From Haoranjiania flava (lineage in GTDB: Bacteria > Bacteroidota > Bacteroidia > Chitinophagales > Chitinophagaceae), in assembly GCF_025631005.1 (NCBI RefSeq), contig NZ_JAOTPL010000003.1, positions 184,101 to 248,100 on the forward strand: a DNA stretch of 64,000 bases. Direction: 5' to 3'. Both the position numbers and the translations under genes were made by a program. Below, piece by piece: positions 51,421 through 61,000 of the stretch; position 1 is the stretch's first letter, and every line of letters starts with the position of its first letter. Under the pieces are notes generated by a model that had not been told where the DNA came from, did no database searches, and saw only the letters and a program-made list of their open reading frames with translations.

Positions 51421-54297
51421 ATGTTAAGAATTAAAAAGTTCATTTTTATATCTGTTTTATTATTTCCTCTGTTTTCAGCGGCACAAAAGAAACCCCTGGA
51501 TCATAGTGTGTACGATGGGTGGCAATCTGCGCGGTTTTTACAGTTGAGTGATAACGGTAAGTACCTCGCTTACATGATTTGCCCACAGGAAGGCGATTCG
51601 CTCATGGTGCTGAAGCATAAGAATGGTAATGGTTTGGCAGAAATACCAAGAGGCTATGCAGGCAAATTTACAAAAGAAGGAAATTATTTTGTTTGCAAAA
51701 TAAAGCCTTTTTATAAAGCTATCCGGCAGGCGAAGATCGATAAGAAAAAATCGGATGAAATGCCTAAGGACAGTCTTGCTATTGTGAATTTGCTTAATGG
51801 AAAAATAGAAAAAATAGCAGATGTAAAAAGTTTCAGACTACCGGAAAAAGCCGGCCCCTGGCTGGCATACACCGTTGATATTTCTGAAAAGAAAAAAGAA
51901 AAAATACCTAAAAAAGATTCGGTAGTAGCTATTACAACACTGCAAAGAAATATTGATAGTTTGCAGCAGATTGTAAAACTGGCACAAGCAAAGGGATTGA
52001 ATACTGTTCCTGTAAAAAAAGACACCCCTCAAAGCAAAGCCGATACGCTTAATAAAAATCAGCTTATTGTAAAGAATCTTTTAAAAAATATAGTTTTAAA
52101 ATACAACAATGCAGAGGATTGCCAATTTAGCGCAAAGGGTAATTATGTTGCTATAAGCTTGAAAGATGCAATAGATACCACTAAGAAGAAGGCAGTTGCC
52201 GTTGTAAACCTCCATACACTGAAGACCGATACTATTCTGCGATCGTTGAATGATGTGCGCTCCATGATATTTGATGAAAAAGAACATCAGCTTGCTTTTA
52301 TAGCTGAAAAAGACAGTAGTGAAAAATCATTGCTGAAGTTTTACGACCTTTATTATTATACGCCTAAAAACAATGTTGCACAAAAAATAGCTACCCGCCA
52401 TTCCAAAGGAATGAAGCAGGGTTGGGGGATAAGTGAGAATAGCAGGCTTAAATTCAGTAAAAAAGGAGATTTGCTTTTTTTTGGTACAAACTATATTTTG
52501 CCGCTAAAAGATACAGCTTTGCCTGAGTTCGAAAGGGTGAATGTAGACATCTGGAGCCATAAAGATTATGCCCTGCAAACCATGCAGCTATCAAATTTGA
52601 AAGACGACCTGAAAAGAAGTTTCCAGGCAGTATGGAATGTTATGAATGATAATCTGTATCAGCTCGAAGACAGTACCTATTCAAAAGTTGATATTACTGA
52701 AGAAGGTGACGGTAAATATTTTTATCTGATTTCTACCAATGCCTATACACCAGCTTTACAATGGGCAGGTTATCTTGCTAAAGATATTTATGTAGTTAAT
52801 TCGCTTATCGGTGATAAAAAGCTTATCATAAAAAACTTCGAAGGCAATACATATGACTCTTACACCGGAAAATATCTTTTGCTGTATGATGCCAATGCAA
52901 AAAAATATAGCATTTATAATGCAGAAAAAAACGATTTAAAAACTGTCGATATTCCTTATCCGGTATATGATGAGGATAATGATATGCCTATGAACCCGGA
53001 CAATCACGGTATTGCCGGTTGGACCAGGGATGATGCATTTGTACTTATTTATGACAGGTATGATACCTGGAAAGTAGATGTTGCTACCGGCAAATCTTCA
53101 TTGTTATTCCCTTCCGGAAGAGCCGGGAAAATATCTTCCAGGTATATAAAAGTAGATGATGATGAAAAATTCATTGATCTGCAATCGCCTCTGTACTTCA
53201 GCAGGTTTAGCGAAGAGACCAAACAAAACCTTTATGCAGAGCTGGCTATTTCCGGCAAGCGTACTGTATGGCGCAATATTACTGAATTTCAGCCGGTGAA
53301 GTATCGCTCACTTACCAAAGCAAAAGATGCACGCGTGTTTCTTTATACAAAAGAAAATTACATACAATCTCCGGATGTATATGTGCATGCAGGTAAGGAA
53401 ATAAAACTTTCTTCTATAAATCCCCAGCAGGTGAATTATAATTGGGGTACGGCCGAATTGTTTAAATGGACTGCTTACACGGGAAAACTTACCGAAGGCA
53501 TTGTTTATAAACCGGAAGATTTTGATGCATCCAAGAAATACCCGATGATTGTATATTTCTATGAAAGAAATAATGAAACGTTGTATGACTATATTGCGCC
53601 AGCGCCTACACCTTCCAGATTAAACATCAGCTTCTTCGTAAGCCGCGGCTATATTGTTTTTGTGCCGGATATCTGGTACAAAACCGGTTATCCGGGTCAG
53701 TCAGCTTATGATTATATTGTCAGCGGCACAAGAGCCCTGACCGCGCTTGGGTATGTAGACAGTACCAGGCTTGGCTTGCAGGGACAGAGTTGGGGAGGTT
53801 ACCAGACTGCACATTTAATTACACGGACAAATCTGTACAAAGCTGCCTGGGCGGGCGCACCCGTTGTAAATATGTTCAGTGCTTACGGTGGCATCAGGTG
53901 GCAAACCGGCATGAACAGGCAGTTTCAGTATGAGAAGACGCAAAGCCGTATTGGCGCCACTATTTGGGAAAAACCGGAATTGTATAAAGAAAATTCACCG
54001 CTGTTTTATGTTCCGGCTATAAATACACCTCTGGTTATTATGCACAATGACAATGACGGCGCGGTGCCCTGGTACCAGGGAATAGAGATGTTTACTGCCA
54101 TGCGCAGGCTTGATAAGCCTGTATGGTTATTGAATTACAATGATGAGGAACACAATCTTATGCAGCGAAAGAACAGGAAAGATATTTCCGTACGTGAACA
54201 ACAATTTTTTGACTGGCTTTTAAAAGATGCTCCGCCTGCTCCGTGGCTGCGCGATGGCGTTCCGGCAATTATGAAAGGAAGGACCTGGGGATTGTAG
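51421..54297 (+). CDS. S9-family (prolyl oligopeptidase-like) serine peptidase
   Basis: A 958-residue exported peptidase. The signal peptide (KKFIFISVLLFPLFSAAQ) is followed by a long beta-propeller-like region (about residues 25-690) and a C-terminal alpha/beta hydrolase domain (about 700-950). The catalytic triad is visible: Ser in LGLQGQSWGGYQTAHL, Asp in MHNDNDGAVPWYQG and His in NYNDEEHNLMQRKNRKD. A lysine-rich insert with coiled-coil character (about 160-230) sits in the propeller region. It probably degrades peptides in the periplasm. The start is the ATG at 51421, which gives the signal peptide; the in-frame upstream stretch would lie over the promoter. Confidence 0.92.
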   Translation: MLRIKKFIFISVLLFPLFSAAQKKPLDHSVYDGWQSARFLQLSDNGKYLAYMICPQEGDSLMVLKHKNGNGLAEIPRGYAGKFTKEGNYFVCKIKPFYKAIRQAKIDKKKSDEMPKDSLAIVNLLNGKIEKIADVKSFRLPEKAGPWLAYTVDISEKKKEKIPKKDSVVAITTLQRNIDSLQQIVKLAQAKGLNTVPVKKDTPQSKADTLNKNQLIVKNLLKNIVLKYNNAEDCQFSAKGNYVAISLKDAIDTTKKKAVAVVNLHTLKTDTILRSLNDVRSMIFDEKEHQLAFIAEKDSSEKSLLKFYDLYYYTPKNNVAQKIATRHSKGMKQGWGISENSRLKFSKKGDLLFFGTNYILPLKDTALPEFERVNVDIWSHKDYALQTMQLSNLKDDLKRSFQAVWNVMNDNLYQLEDSTYSKVDITEEGDGKYFYLISTNAYTPALQWAGYLAKDIYVVNSLIGDKKLIIKNFEGNTYDSYTGKYLLLYDANAKKYSIYNAEKNDLKTVDIPYPVYDEDNDMPMNPDNHGIAGWTRDDAFVLIYDRYDTWKVDVATGKSSLLFPSGRAGKISSRYIKVDDDEKFIDLQSPLYFSRFSEETKQNLYAELAISGKRTVWRNITEFQPVKYRSLTKAKDARVFLYTKENYIQSPDVYVHAGKEIKLSSINPQQVNYNWGTAELFKWTAYTGKLTEGIVYKPEDFDASKKYPMIVYFYERNNETLYDYIAPAPTPSRLNISFFVSRGYIVFVPDIWYKTGYPGQSAYDYIVSGTRALTALGYVDSTRLGLQGQSWGGYQTAHLITRTNLYKAAWAGAPVVNMFSAYGGIRWQTGMNRQFQYEKTQSRIGATIWEKPELYKENSPLFYVPAINTPLVIMHNDNDGAVPWYQGIEMFTAMRRLDKPVWLLNYNDEEHNLMQRKNRKDISVREQQFFDWLLKDAPPAPWLRDGVPAIMKGRTWGL

Positions 54298-54314
54298 AAG
54301 AGTGCTGTTATTAT

Positions 54315-54635
54315 TATGTTGTGATATTGATTGTTTATTGATTAATTGTTGGTTGTTGAGTTGTTGTTTTGTTAGGCTGTGATCCTTTTATGATATTGAT
54401 TGTTTATTTGTTTAATTATTGAGTTGTTGAATTGTTGTTTTGTTAGGCTGTGATCTTGCTATGATATTGATTGTTTATTTGATTAATTGTTGGTTGTTGA
54501 GTTGTTGTTTTGTTAGGCTGTGATCCTGTTATAATATTGATTGTTTATTTGTTTAATCGTTGAGTTGTTGTTTTGTTAGGCTGTGATCTTGTTATGATAT
54601 TGATTGTTTATTTGATTAATTGTTGGTTGTGTAGT
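54315..54635 (+). repeat. five tandem copies of a ~70-bp unit
   Basis: The string TGATATTGATTGTTTATT recurs near 54322, 54391, 54461, 54532 (as taatattga) and 54596, with spacings of about 63-72 bp. Between copies, TTGTTGTTTTGTTAGGCTGTGATC is conserved, with variable numbers of GTTGTTGA/TTGGTTGTTGAG blocks. It is G/T-rich on the plus strand, non-coding, and follows the S9 peptidase stop by about 20 bp. No terminator hairpin is visible. Confidence 0.85.
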
Positions 54636-54716
54636 TCTTATTATGTTCACTTGATAGCTTGTTCATTTATTAACAGCATCATTCCTCTGCGTCGTCCTAT
54701 ATTTCGCAGCCATGCC

Positions 54717-55101
54717 AGGTATTTTCACCTGACATAGCTTTCTATGTGGTACTTTAAACACAATGGATGCGAGGGATACACAAAGTTTCCTTTACATAAA
54801 AAATATATATTTCAAGAGAATTGGCTGCAGGCGCAAGCGTCCGCTTGTGCCTGCAGCCGAGCGTCATTATAAGCGAAGTGCTCCGACGGTTCTGGAGTCT
54901 TCAGACGGACCGAAGTACATTCACCTCATGTTCTTCAAAGCGTCTTCGCTTTGAAGAACTATTCTCTCGCCTCCAGGCGATAACGGCTGGGGATATTGTA
55001 TCGGCTATTATGAAGGCAGGAGATAGGATTGTAGTTCCGCAGATGAATAAGCTGTTCGTTATTTGCAATGTCGAACCCGTATCTGGAGATTTTAATCTCC
55101 A
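54717..55101. repeat. cluster of six palindromes between the S9 peptidase and serine dehydratase genes
   Basis: Hairpins in order: CAGGT/ACCTG (54717-54732) and CATAG/CTATG just after it; a 17-bp stem GGCTGCAGGCGCAAGCG with its near-perfect complement (54823-54858, one wobble); a perfect 12-bp stem TTCTTCAAAGCG/CGCTTTGAAGAA with a TCTT loop (54931-54958); TCGCCT/AGGCGA (54967-54980); GGAGATT/AATCTCC (55085-55100). It looks like a composite repeat or a chain of REP-like units. Open frames through it are not convincing genes. Confidence 0.65.
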
Positions 55102-55117
55102 AAAAATATATGTATGG

Positions 55118-56548
55118 CTAACATTCTTTCATGCCTAAAGGTACGTTGATGGCCAGGCCGCCGTCAGCAGTTTCCTTGTATTTGCTGTTCATATCCAATG
55201 CTGTGTCCCACATAGTTTTCACTACTTTGTCCAGCGATACTTTTGCATAGTCTGGAGAGCTTTGCAGCGCAAGCTGGGAAGCCATAATGGCTTTAATAGC
55301 GCCCATTGTATTTCTTTCAATACAAGGCACCTGCACCAGCCCTCCAATCGGGTCGCAGGTGAGGCCCAGATGATGTTCCATTGCTATTTCCGCCGCCATT
55401 AATGCCTGCTTTTGCGTACCTCCCAGGCTCTCGGTAAGCGCAGCCGCTGCCATGGCTGAAGACACACCTATCTCTGCCTGGCAACCGCCCATAGCAGCCG
55501 AAATAGTAGCGCCTTTTTTGAAAATGCTGCCGATCTCCGATGCGGTCAGTAAAAAGTGAATGATTTTCTCATCGTCATTGCCGTTTGCAAAAATAATGTA
55601 GTAGAGCAGCACCGCAGGAATCACGCCTGCTGCCCCGTTCGTTGGGGCTGTAACCACGCGACCGAAAGAAGCGTTTTCCTCGTTCACCGCTAAAGCAAAG
55701 CAACTGATCCAGTCCAGTATGGACTGGAAATTCGTGGAAGAATTTTTAATGATTGTAATCCATTCTTCAAAAGAGGTGTATACTCTTTTATCTACCAGTT
55801 TTTCATTGAGATCATAAGCACGTCTTTTTACATGCAGCCCGCCAGGCAATTCTCCTTTCTGGTGCACGCCCCTGTAAATACATGATTTCATGGTTTCCCA
55901 AATGTGCAGCATGCCTTTTTTTGTTTCCTCTTCATTGCGCCAGCTCTGCTCGTTTTCCAATACAATATTGTAGATTGGCATACCTGTTTTGATGCACCAG
56001 AATAAAAGATCTTTGGCGTCATCTATAGGGAAAGCCAGCTCCGAGAAATTTTTATTCAGATCGTTGGTGTCGCCTTCCTTTACCACGAAGCCTCCACCGG
56101 TTGAGTACCAGGTTTCACTGAACGAGTCCCCGTTTTGCAGCGTTACCAGAAAGCTTAAGGCGTTGGGGTGAAAAGGCAAGCTTTCTTCATACAGAAAAAT
56201 AATGTCTTCATCCGGATGGAAGTCTATTGCTGCCACGCCACCCAGATTTAGTTTGCGGCTTTTTTCAATCTGCTCCATTTTGGTATAGATATCATCTACA
56301 GGAGTAGTTTCTGGGCATTCATACAGCAAGCCCATTTTTACAGCCAGGTCAGTGCCATGGCCTTTACCCGTTTTAGCCAGCGAGCCATACAGCAATACCT
56401 GCAATTTTTTTACGGCAGATAAAGTATATTTTTCTTTCACACCATCTATAAACTTCATAGCCGCTTTCCAGGGCCCCAGCGTGTGGGAACTGGACGGGCC
56501 TATTCCTATTTTAAAGATATCAAACGCCGAAATAGCTTCGTGGGGCAT
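55118..56548 (-). CDS. sdaA: L-serine ammonia-lyase (iron-sulfur, single-chain)
   Basis: A 476-residue L-serine dehydratase of the Fe-S type that turns L-serine into pyruvate and ammonia. The beta domain opens with AFDIFKIGIGPSSSHTLGPWKAAMKF (about residues 8-33). The alpha domain holds TAPTNGAAGVIPAVLLYY and the cluster cysteines in MGGCQAEIGVSSAMAAAALTESLGG, HHLGLTCDPIGGLVQVPCIERN. Both halves are fused in one chain, as in E. coli SdaA. It is monocistronic, convergent with the S9 peptidase gene across the palindrome cluster. Confidence 0.95.
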   Translation of the reverse strand: MPHEAISAFDIFKIGIGPSSSHTLGPWKAAMKFIDGVKEKYTLSAVKKLQVLLYGSLAKTGKGHGTDLAVKMGLLYECPETTPVDDIYTKMEQIEKSRKLNLGGVAAIDFHPDEDIIFLYEESLPFHPNALSFLVTLQNGDSFSETWYSTGGGFVVKEGDTNDLNKNFSELAFPIDDAKDLLFWCIKTGMPIYNIVLENEQSWRNEEETKKGMLHIWETMKSCIYRGVHQKGELPGGLHVKRRAYDLNEKLVDKRVYTSFEEWITIIKNSSTNFQSILDWISCFALAVNEENASFGRVVTAPTNGAAGVIPAVLLYYIIFANGNDDEKIIHFLLTASEIGSIFKKGATISAAMGGCQAEIGVSSAMAAAALTESLGGTQKQALMAAEIAMEHHLGLTCDPIGGLVQVPCIERNTMGAIKAIMASQLALQSSPDYAKVSLDKVVKTMWDTALDMNSKYKETADGGLAINVPLGMKEC

Positions 56549-56827
56549 AAAACTTTTTTATACAGCTAATATAGCAATAAATCTTTAAAAACATTAAGGC
56601 GTGTTTTAAGTATAAGAACAGTCGTTCTTGCTGATTCTCAATGGATTTCCATTATTTATTGTGTAAATAATATTCGTTGTATAGTTAAAAAATTTTTTTC
56701 TTATGGTTTATTAGTTAACTAATTTTATCTAAATAATTATATTTTTATAAAAACATTTTGTTTTTTTGGTAAAAGTTATTTTACTTTGTCTTTGAATAAT
56801 ACTAACATCAGTTTTAATGATGTGCCC
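56549..56827. other. A/T-rich divergent region between sdaA and the ROK gene
   Basis: This stretch has no gene. It contains the 14-bp palindrome at 56710-56723 and a ROK-gene promoter candidate: TTTG (56757-56760), a 20-bp spacer and TTACTTTG (56781-56788). Base composition is very A/T-rich, as in the SusC/SusD region that follows. Confidence 0.5.
56710..56723. promoter_or_regulatory. 14-bp palindrome upstream of the ROK gene
   Basis: ATTAGTTAACTAAT is a perfect palindrome 34 bp upstream of the putative -33 box. ROK-family XylR operators in Firmicutes also contain TTAGTT...AACTAA half-sites, so an autoregulatory site is plausible, though the sequence is A/T-rich and could be chance. Confidence 0.35.
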
Positions 56828-58054
56828 ATGAAAGAAGTTTCTTATAAAAGTTCAATAATACGTGAAGTATATTTTGCCGGTAACATATCCTGTATGGAAC
56901 TGAGCAAAAAGATGAATAAAAGCTTGTCATTGACCAGCAAGTTTCTCAACGAGATGATTGAAGATCAGATTGTTGAAGAGAATGGTTACGCACTTTCCAG
57001 TGGTGGCAGGCGCCCGCTGATGTATAGATTGCGCAAAGATTTAATGTATATAGTTTCGGTAGCCATGGACCAGCTGATCACGCGCATAGTGATCATGGAT
57101 ATGCACAATAATTTTGTAACGCCTGTAACCAAAGTAGAGCTGCCCCTTACCAACAATTATGTAGCGCTGCAGACCCTTACTGAAGCAATCGTAAAAGTTA
57201 TTAAAGATTCTGAGATAGACAAAGACCGCATAGCAGGCATAGGCATAGGCATGCCGGGTTTTGTTGATCCTAAGGCGGGGCATAACTATACATTTTTAGG
57301 AGCTAATATTTCCAAGCAGATTAAGATCAGTACCGGTATTCCTGTTTTTATAGAGAACGACTCCAGTTCTATAGCTTTGGCAGAGTATTATTTCGGCTCG
57401 GCCACTGATAACTCCATGATCATCAACTTCAACTGGGGTGTAGGTTTAGGCATTATTATTAACGGAGAGCTGTACAGGGGCGCAAATGGTTTCGCCGGAG
57501 AGTTCAGCCATATACCCATGTTTAAGAATGGTAAGCTCTGCAGTTGCGGCAAGATCGGTTGCCTTGAAACAGAGTCTTCTTTTATATACATGATCAATAC
57601 TGCGGAAGAGAGGATAAAAGAAGGTAAGCAGAGTTCTATGGCAGGCAGGCTTACAGCAGATAAAAATTACGAAGAGAAGAGCAAGTTGTTTGCAGATGCG
57701 GTTACCAATGGAGACAGCCTTGCCATAGAGCTGGTTTCAGAAGTAGGCTACAACATTGGCAGCGGCATAGCTATACTGATTCACTTGTTTAATCCCGGCA
57801 AGATAATCCTCAGCGGAAGAGGGGCTTTGATGGGCAACATCTGGCTCACGCCGATGCAGCAGGCTTTGAATGAAATGTGCATACCCAAGCTTGCCCGTTT
57901 TACGGAAATCAGTGTTTCTAAGATGGGCTACGAATCTGAACTGATAGGAGCAGCTATATTGGTAATGTCTAATGTTGAAGAAATATACCAGGAAGCCCGG
58001 CAGAAAGAGAAGCTGCGCAAAATGATCGGCAGGGAGACTAAAATAACAGATTAA
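56828..58054 (+). CDS. ROK-family transcriptional regulator (NagC/XylR-like)
   Basis: A 408-residue protein. The N-terminal winged helix (SSIIREVYFAGNISCMELSKKMNKSLSLTSKFLNEMIED, about residues 8-47) binds DNA. The ROK domain has GIGIGMPGFVDPKAG, the END sugar-site Asp (IENDSSSIALAEYYFG), GVGLGIIINGELYRGANGFAGEFSH and the zinc motif CSCGKIGCLE (about 251-260). The DxGxT phosphate loop of sugar kinases is absent, so it is a regulator, not a kinase. The ATG at 56828 is chosen because a promoter covers the earlier TTG at 56786. It lies 42 bp before SusC and likely controls this uptake locus in response to a sugar. Confidence 0.88.
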   Translation: MKEVSYKSSIIREVYFAGNISCMELSKKMNKSLSLTSKFLNEMIEDQIVEENGYALSSGGRRPLMYRLRKDLMYIVSVAMDQLITRIVIMDMHNNFVTPVTKVELPLTNNYVALQTLTEAIVKVIKDSEIDKDRIAGIGIGMPGFVDPKAGHNYTFLGANISKQIKISTGIPVFIENDSSSIALAEYYFGSATDNSMIINFNWGVGLGIIINGELYRGANGFAGEFSHIPMFKNGKLCSCGKIGCLETESSFIYMINTAEERIKEGKQSSMAGRLTADKNYEEKSKLFADAVTNGDSLAIELVSEVGYNIGSGIAILIHLFNPGKIILSGRGALMGNIWLTPMQQALNEMCIPKLARFTEISVSKMGYESELIGAAILVMSNVEEIYQEARQKEKLRKMIGRETKITD

Positions 58055-58096
58055 AAATATAAAGACTTTAATTCAATAACAATAAAAGAAAAAAAA

Positions 58097-61000
58097 ATGA
58101 GAAAAACACGAACACTCATTTTAAAAGGGTTGTTAAGCATATTTACCCTTTTATTATTGCAAACAGGGTTTGCACAAAACCAGCGGACGGTTACGGGGAC
58201 TGTAAGAGATACAAGTGGCACGGGATTACCTAATGTGTCAGTAAAAGTACAAGGAAGAACAACAGGGGTTGTTTCAGATATGAATGGAATATACTCTATT
58301 AAAGCACAAAATGGAGATGTTCTAGAGTTTTCTTATGTGGGTTATATTACTGAATATGGTGAAGTTAAGGGTAATATAGTTGATATAACTATGCAGCCTG
58401 AGGTCACAATAGCAGGTAATGAAATCGTAGTTACAGCACTCGGCATCAGAAGAGAAAACAGAAAAATTGGTTATGGAATGACAACTATTCAAGGAGATGA
58501 TTTAGCTAAAACCAATACTGTAAATCCTGTTCAAAGCTTGCAAGGTCAGGCTCCTGGTGTTAGTATTACAACCTCGGATGGAGGACTTTTTGGGAATTCA
58601 AAAATACAGTTGAGAGGTGTTTCATCTTTAAACTCTAATAATAATCAGCCCATTTTTGTAGTGGATGGTGTAATTTTAGAAAATGGCATTTCAAATGCCT
58701 CTGCAGACTGGAATACAAGTTCTGATGATTTTGGTAATATGCTCAAAAATTTAAATCCAGATGATTATAAGAGCGTAACCGTTTTACGCGGTGCAGCAGC
58801 TACGGCTTTATATGGTTCTCGTGGTATGAATGGTGCCATTATCATAGTTACTAAAGATGGTGCAGGTGCGAAAGGAATAGGAGTATCTATTAAACAAACC
58901 TTAGGCATTGATCATGCATATAAAATTCCTGATCTGCAATATGAATATGGAGAAGGAGATATAGCAGGATATATTAGTTATGGTGAAAAGAATCCAAATG
59001 GAGGTTATTACCGCTTTGACCAGAATCAATTTTATTTGAATGATAAAGGTATTCCTACTAAAATAGGACATCCTGCAGGTGTAGGCTATGGGCCTAAATT
59101 TGACGGAAGAAAAATTATAGATTATGATGGTACTGAAACTACTTATTCTCCAAATAGGAATAATCTGCTCAATGCTTATAAAAAAGGAATTTTAAGTACT
59201 ACTTCTGTTGCTTTGAGTGGAGGAAATGAAAAAGGAAATTTCTATTTATCGGATGCTTACACTTACCGCACTGGCATGTTGCCTAATAATAAATTTGAGA
59301 GAAATTCATTATTATTCAGTGGAGCATACAATCTGGCAACGTGGCTAAAAGCGGAAGCGTCGGTATCGTTTACTACCTCCACTTCTTCTAATCCAAGGAA
59401 TGATATGGCCGAATATTTTATTGATGGAACTTTTAAGAATTACTACAACACAGATAAATTTAAAAATAAGGAATACTGGCAAGCTGCGCATGGGGGTATT
59501 CCAAACGGAAGTTATGGCGATAAATATGCAGATGTTCCAGGAAAGAGCCTTTGGTTTGGTTATAATTTAAACAACAGTGTCCAAAAAGATCTTGTTACGC
59601 GACCTGTTGTAAAGCTTTCGGCAAAAGTAACTGACTGGTTGTTACTTATGTTAGAAGGTAATATGAATTACTATACCACAAAGGCTGAAAATAAAGAATT
59701 AGGTTCCGGATATGCAAATGATGGAGGTAAGTATTTATTAGGCCACACGGAGGATTTGAGTAAAACAGGAAAATTTACAGCCAATATTAATAAAGATATA
59801 AATGAAAATTGGTCTTTCAACTTAGTAGCAGGTGGTGAAATGTGGAAACAGGACAAGTCATATACCAGATCCTGGACAGATGGAGGCTTGATTGTTCCCG
59901 GCCAATATTTCTTAGAGAATTCTAAAAAGAATATATTAACGGAAGGAAAAGTACAAGGTAATAAACAAATTAACTCACTTTATTTTTTAACTAACTTTGG
60001 CTACAAAGATCAATTATTCTTAGATATTACAGGAAGAAATGACTGGTCCTCTGCATTAGTTTATTCTGATGGAACAGGGAATAATTCTTACTTCTATCCT
60101 TCTGTATCTGTTTCCTGGTTAGCACATGAAACATTTAAACTGCCCCAATCAATTTCTTTTGCAAAGTTGAGAACATCGTGGGCACAGGTTGGTAGTGATA
60201 CAGACCCTTTCTTTATAAATAAAGGTTATACAATAGGAAAATATGAAATGAATGGAGGAAATTTTGTATATACCAATGGTATTTCTTCCATCTTAGTTGA
60301 TAAAGATATTATGCCTGAAAAAAAGAACTCTTTCGAAGTTGGTGCAGATATTCGCTTCTTTCAAAACAGACTTGGTTTCGATTTCTCATTCTATAATGAT
60401 ATAATCAATAATCAAATAGGCATGGTACCTGTAGAGTCTGTAGTTGGGTATGATAATTTATTGACAAATATTGGTTCATTAAGAAACAGGGGTATTGAAC
60501 TAACTGTAAATGCTGTTCCGGTAAAAAGTACTAACGGATTTAGATGGAATACTACGTTTAATTACTGGAAGAACAGAACAATGGTTTTAAATTTGCATAA
60601 AGATTACGGAGCATATATGGTGTTAGGTGGTCATCCGTCCTATGGAAACTTTAGAGTAGCTTCAGTAGCTTATGACGGTGGCGACTATGGTGTGCTAATG
60701 AGTGATAGCAAGCCTTTGGTTTGGCAGTCTAAAGATGATAAAGGTAATAATATCAGTGATCCTCGTAACGGAATGAAAGTTTTAACCTGGAATGATGGCA
60801 ATAGAGGTGCATTTTATACAAGAAGCGGAAAAGTTGAAGAAGTTGGTAAAATGCAACCAGATTTCGAAGGTTCATGGATCAACGATTTATCTTACAAAGG
60901 ATTTAATTTATCGATTCAGTTAGATGCAAGATTTGGAGGTCATATGGCTTCTTTCTCTAATAGATATGGCACTGCTAATGGCTGGCTGGCAACGTCCTTA

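Noticed and set aside
54821..55138. 105-codon plus-strand gene
   Set aside because: It runs through the palindrome cluster and into the antisense end of sdaA; the residues are dictated by the hairpins.
56828..58054. ROK sugar kinase (glucokinase)
   Set aside because: It has an N-terminal DNA-binding helix-turn-helix and lacks the DxGxT phosphate loop.
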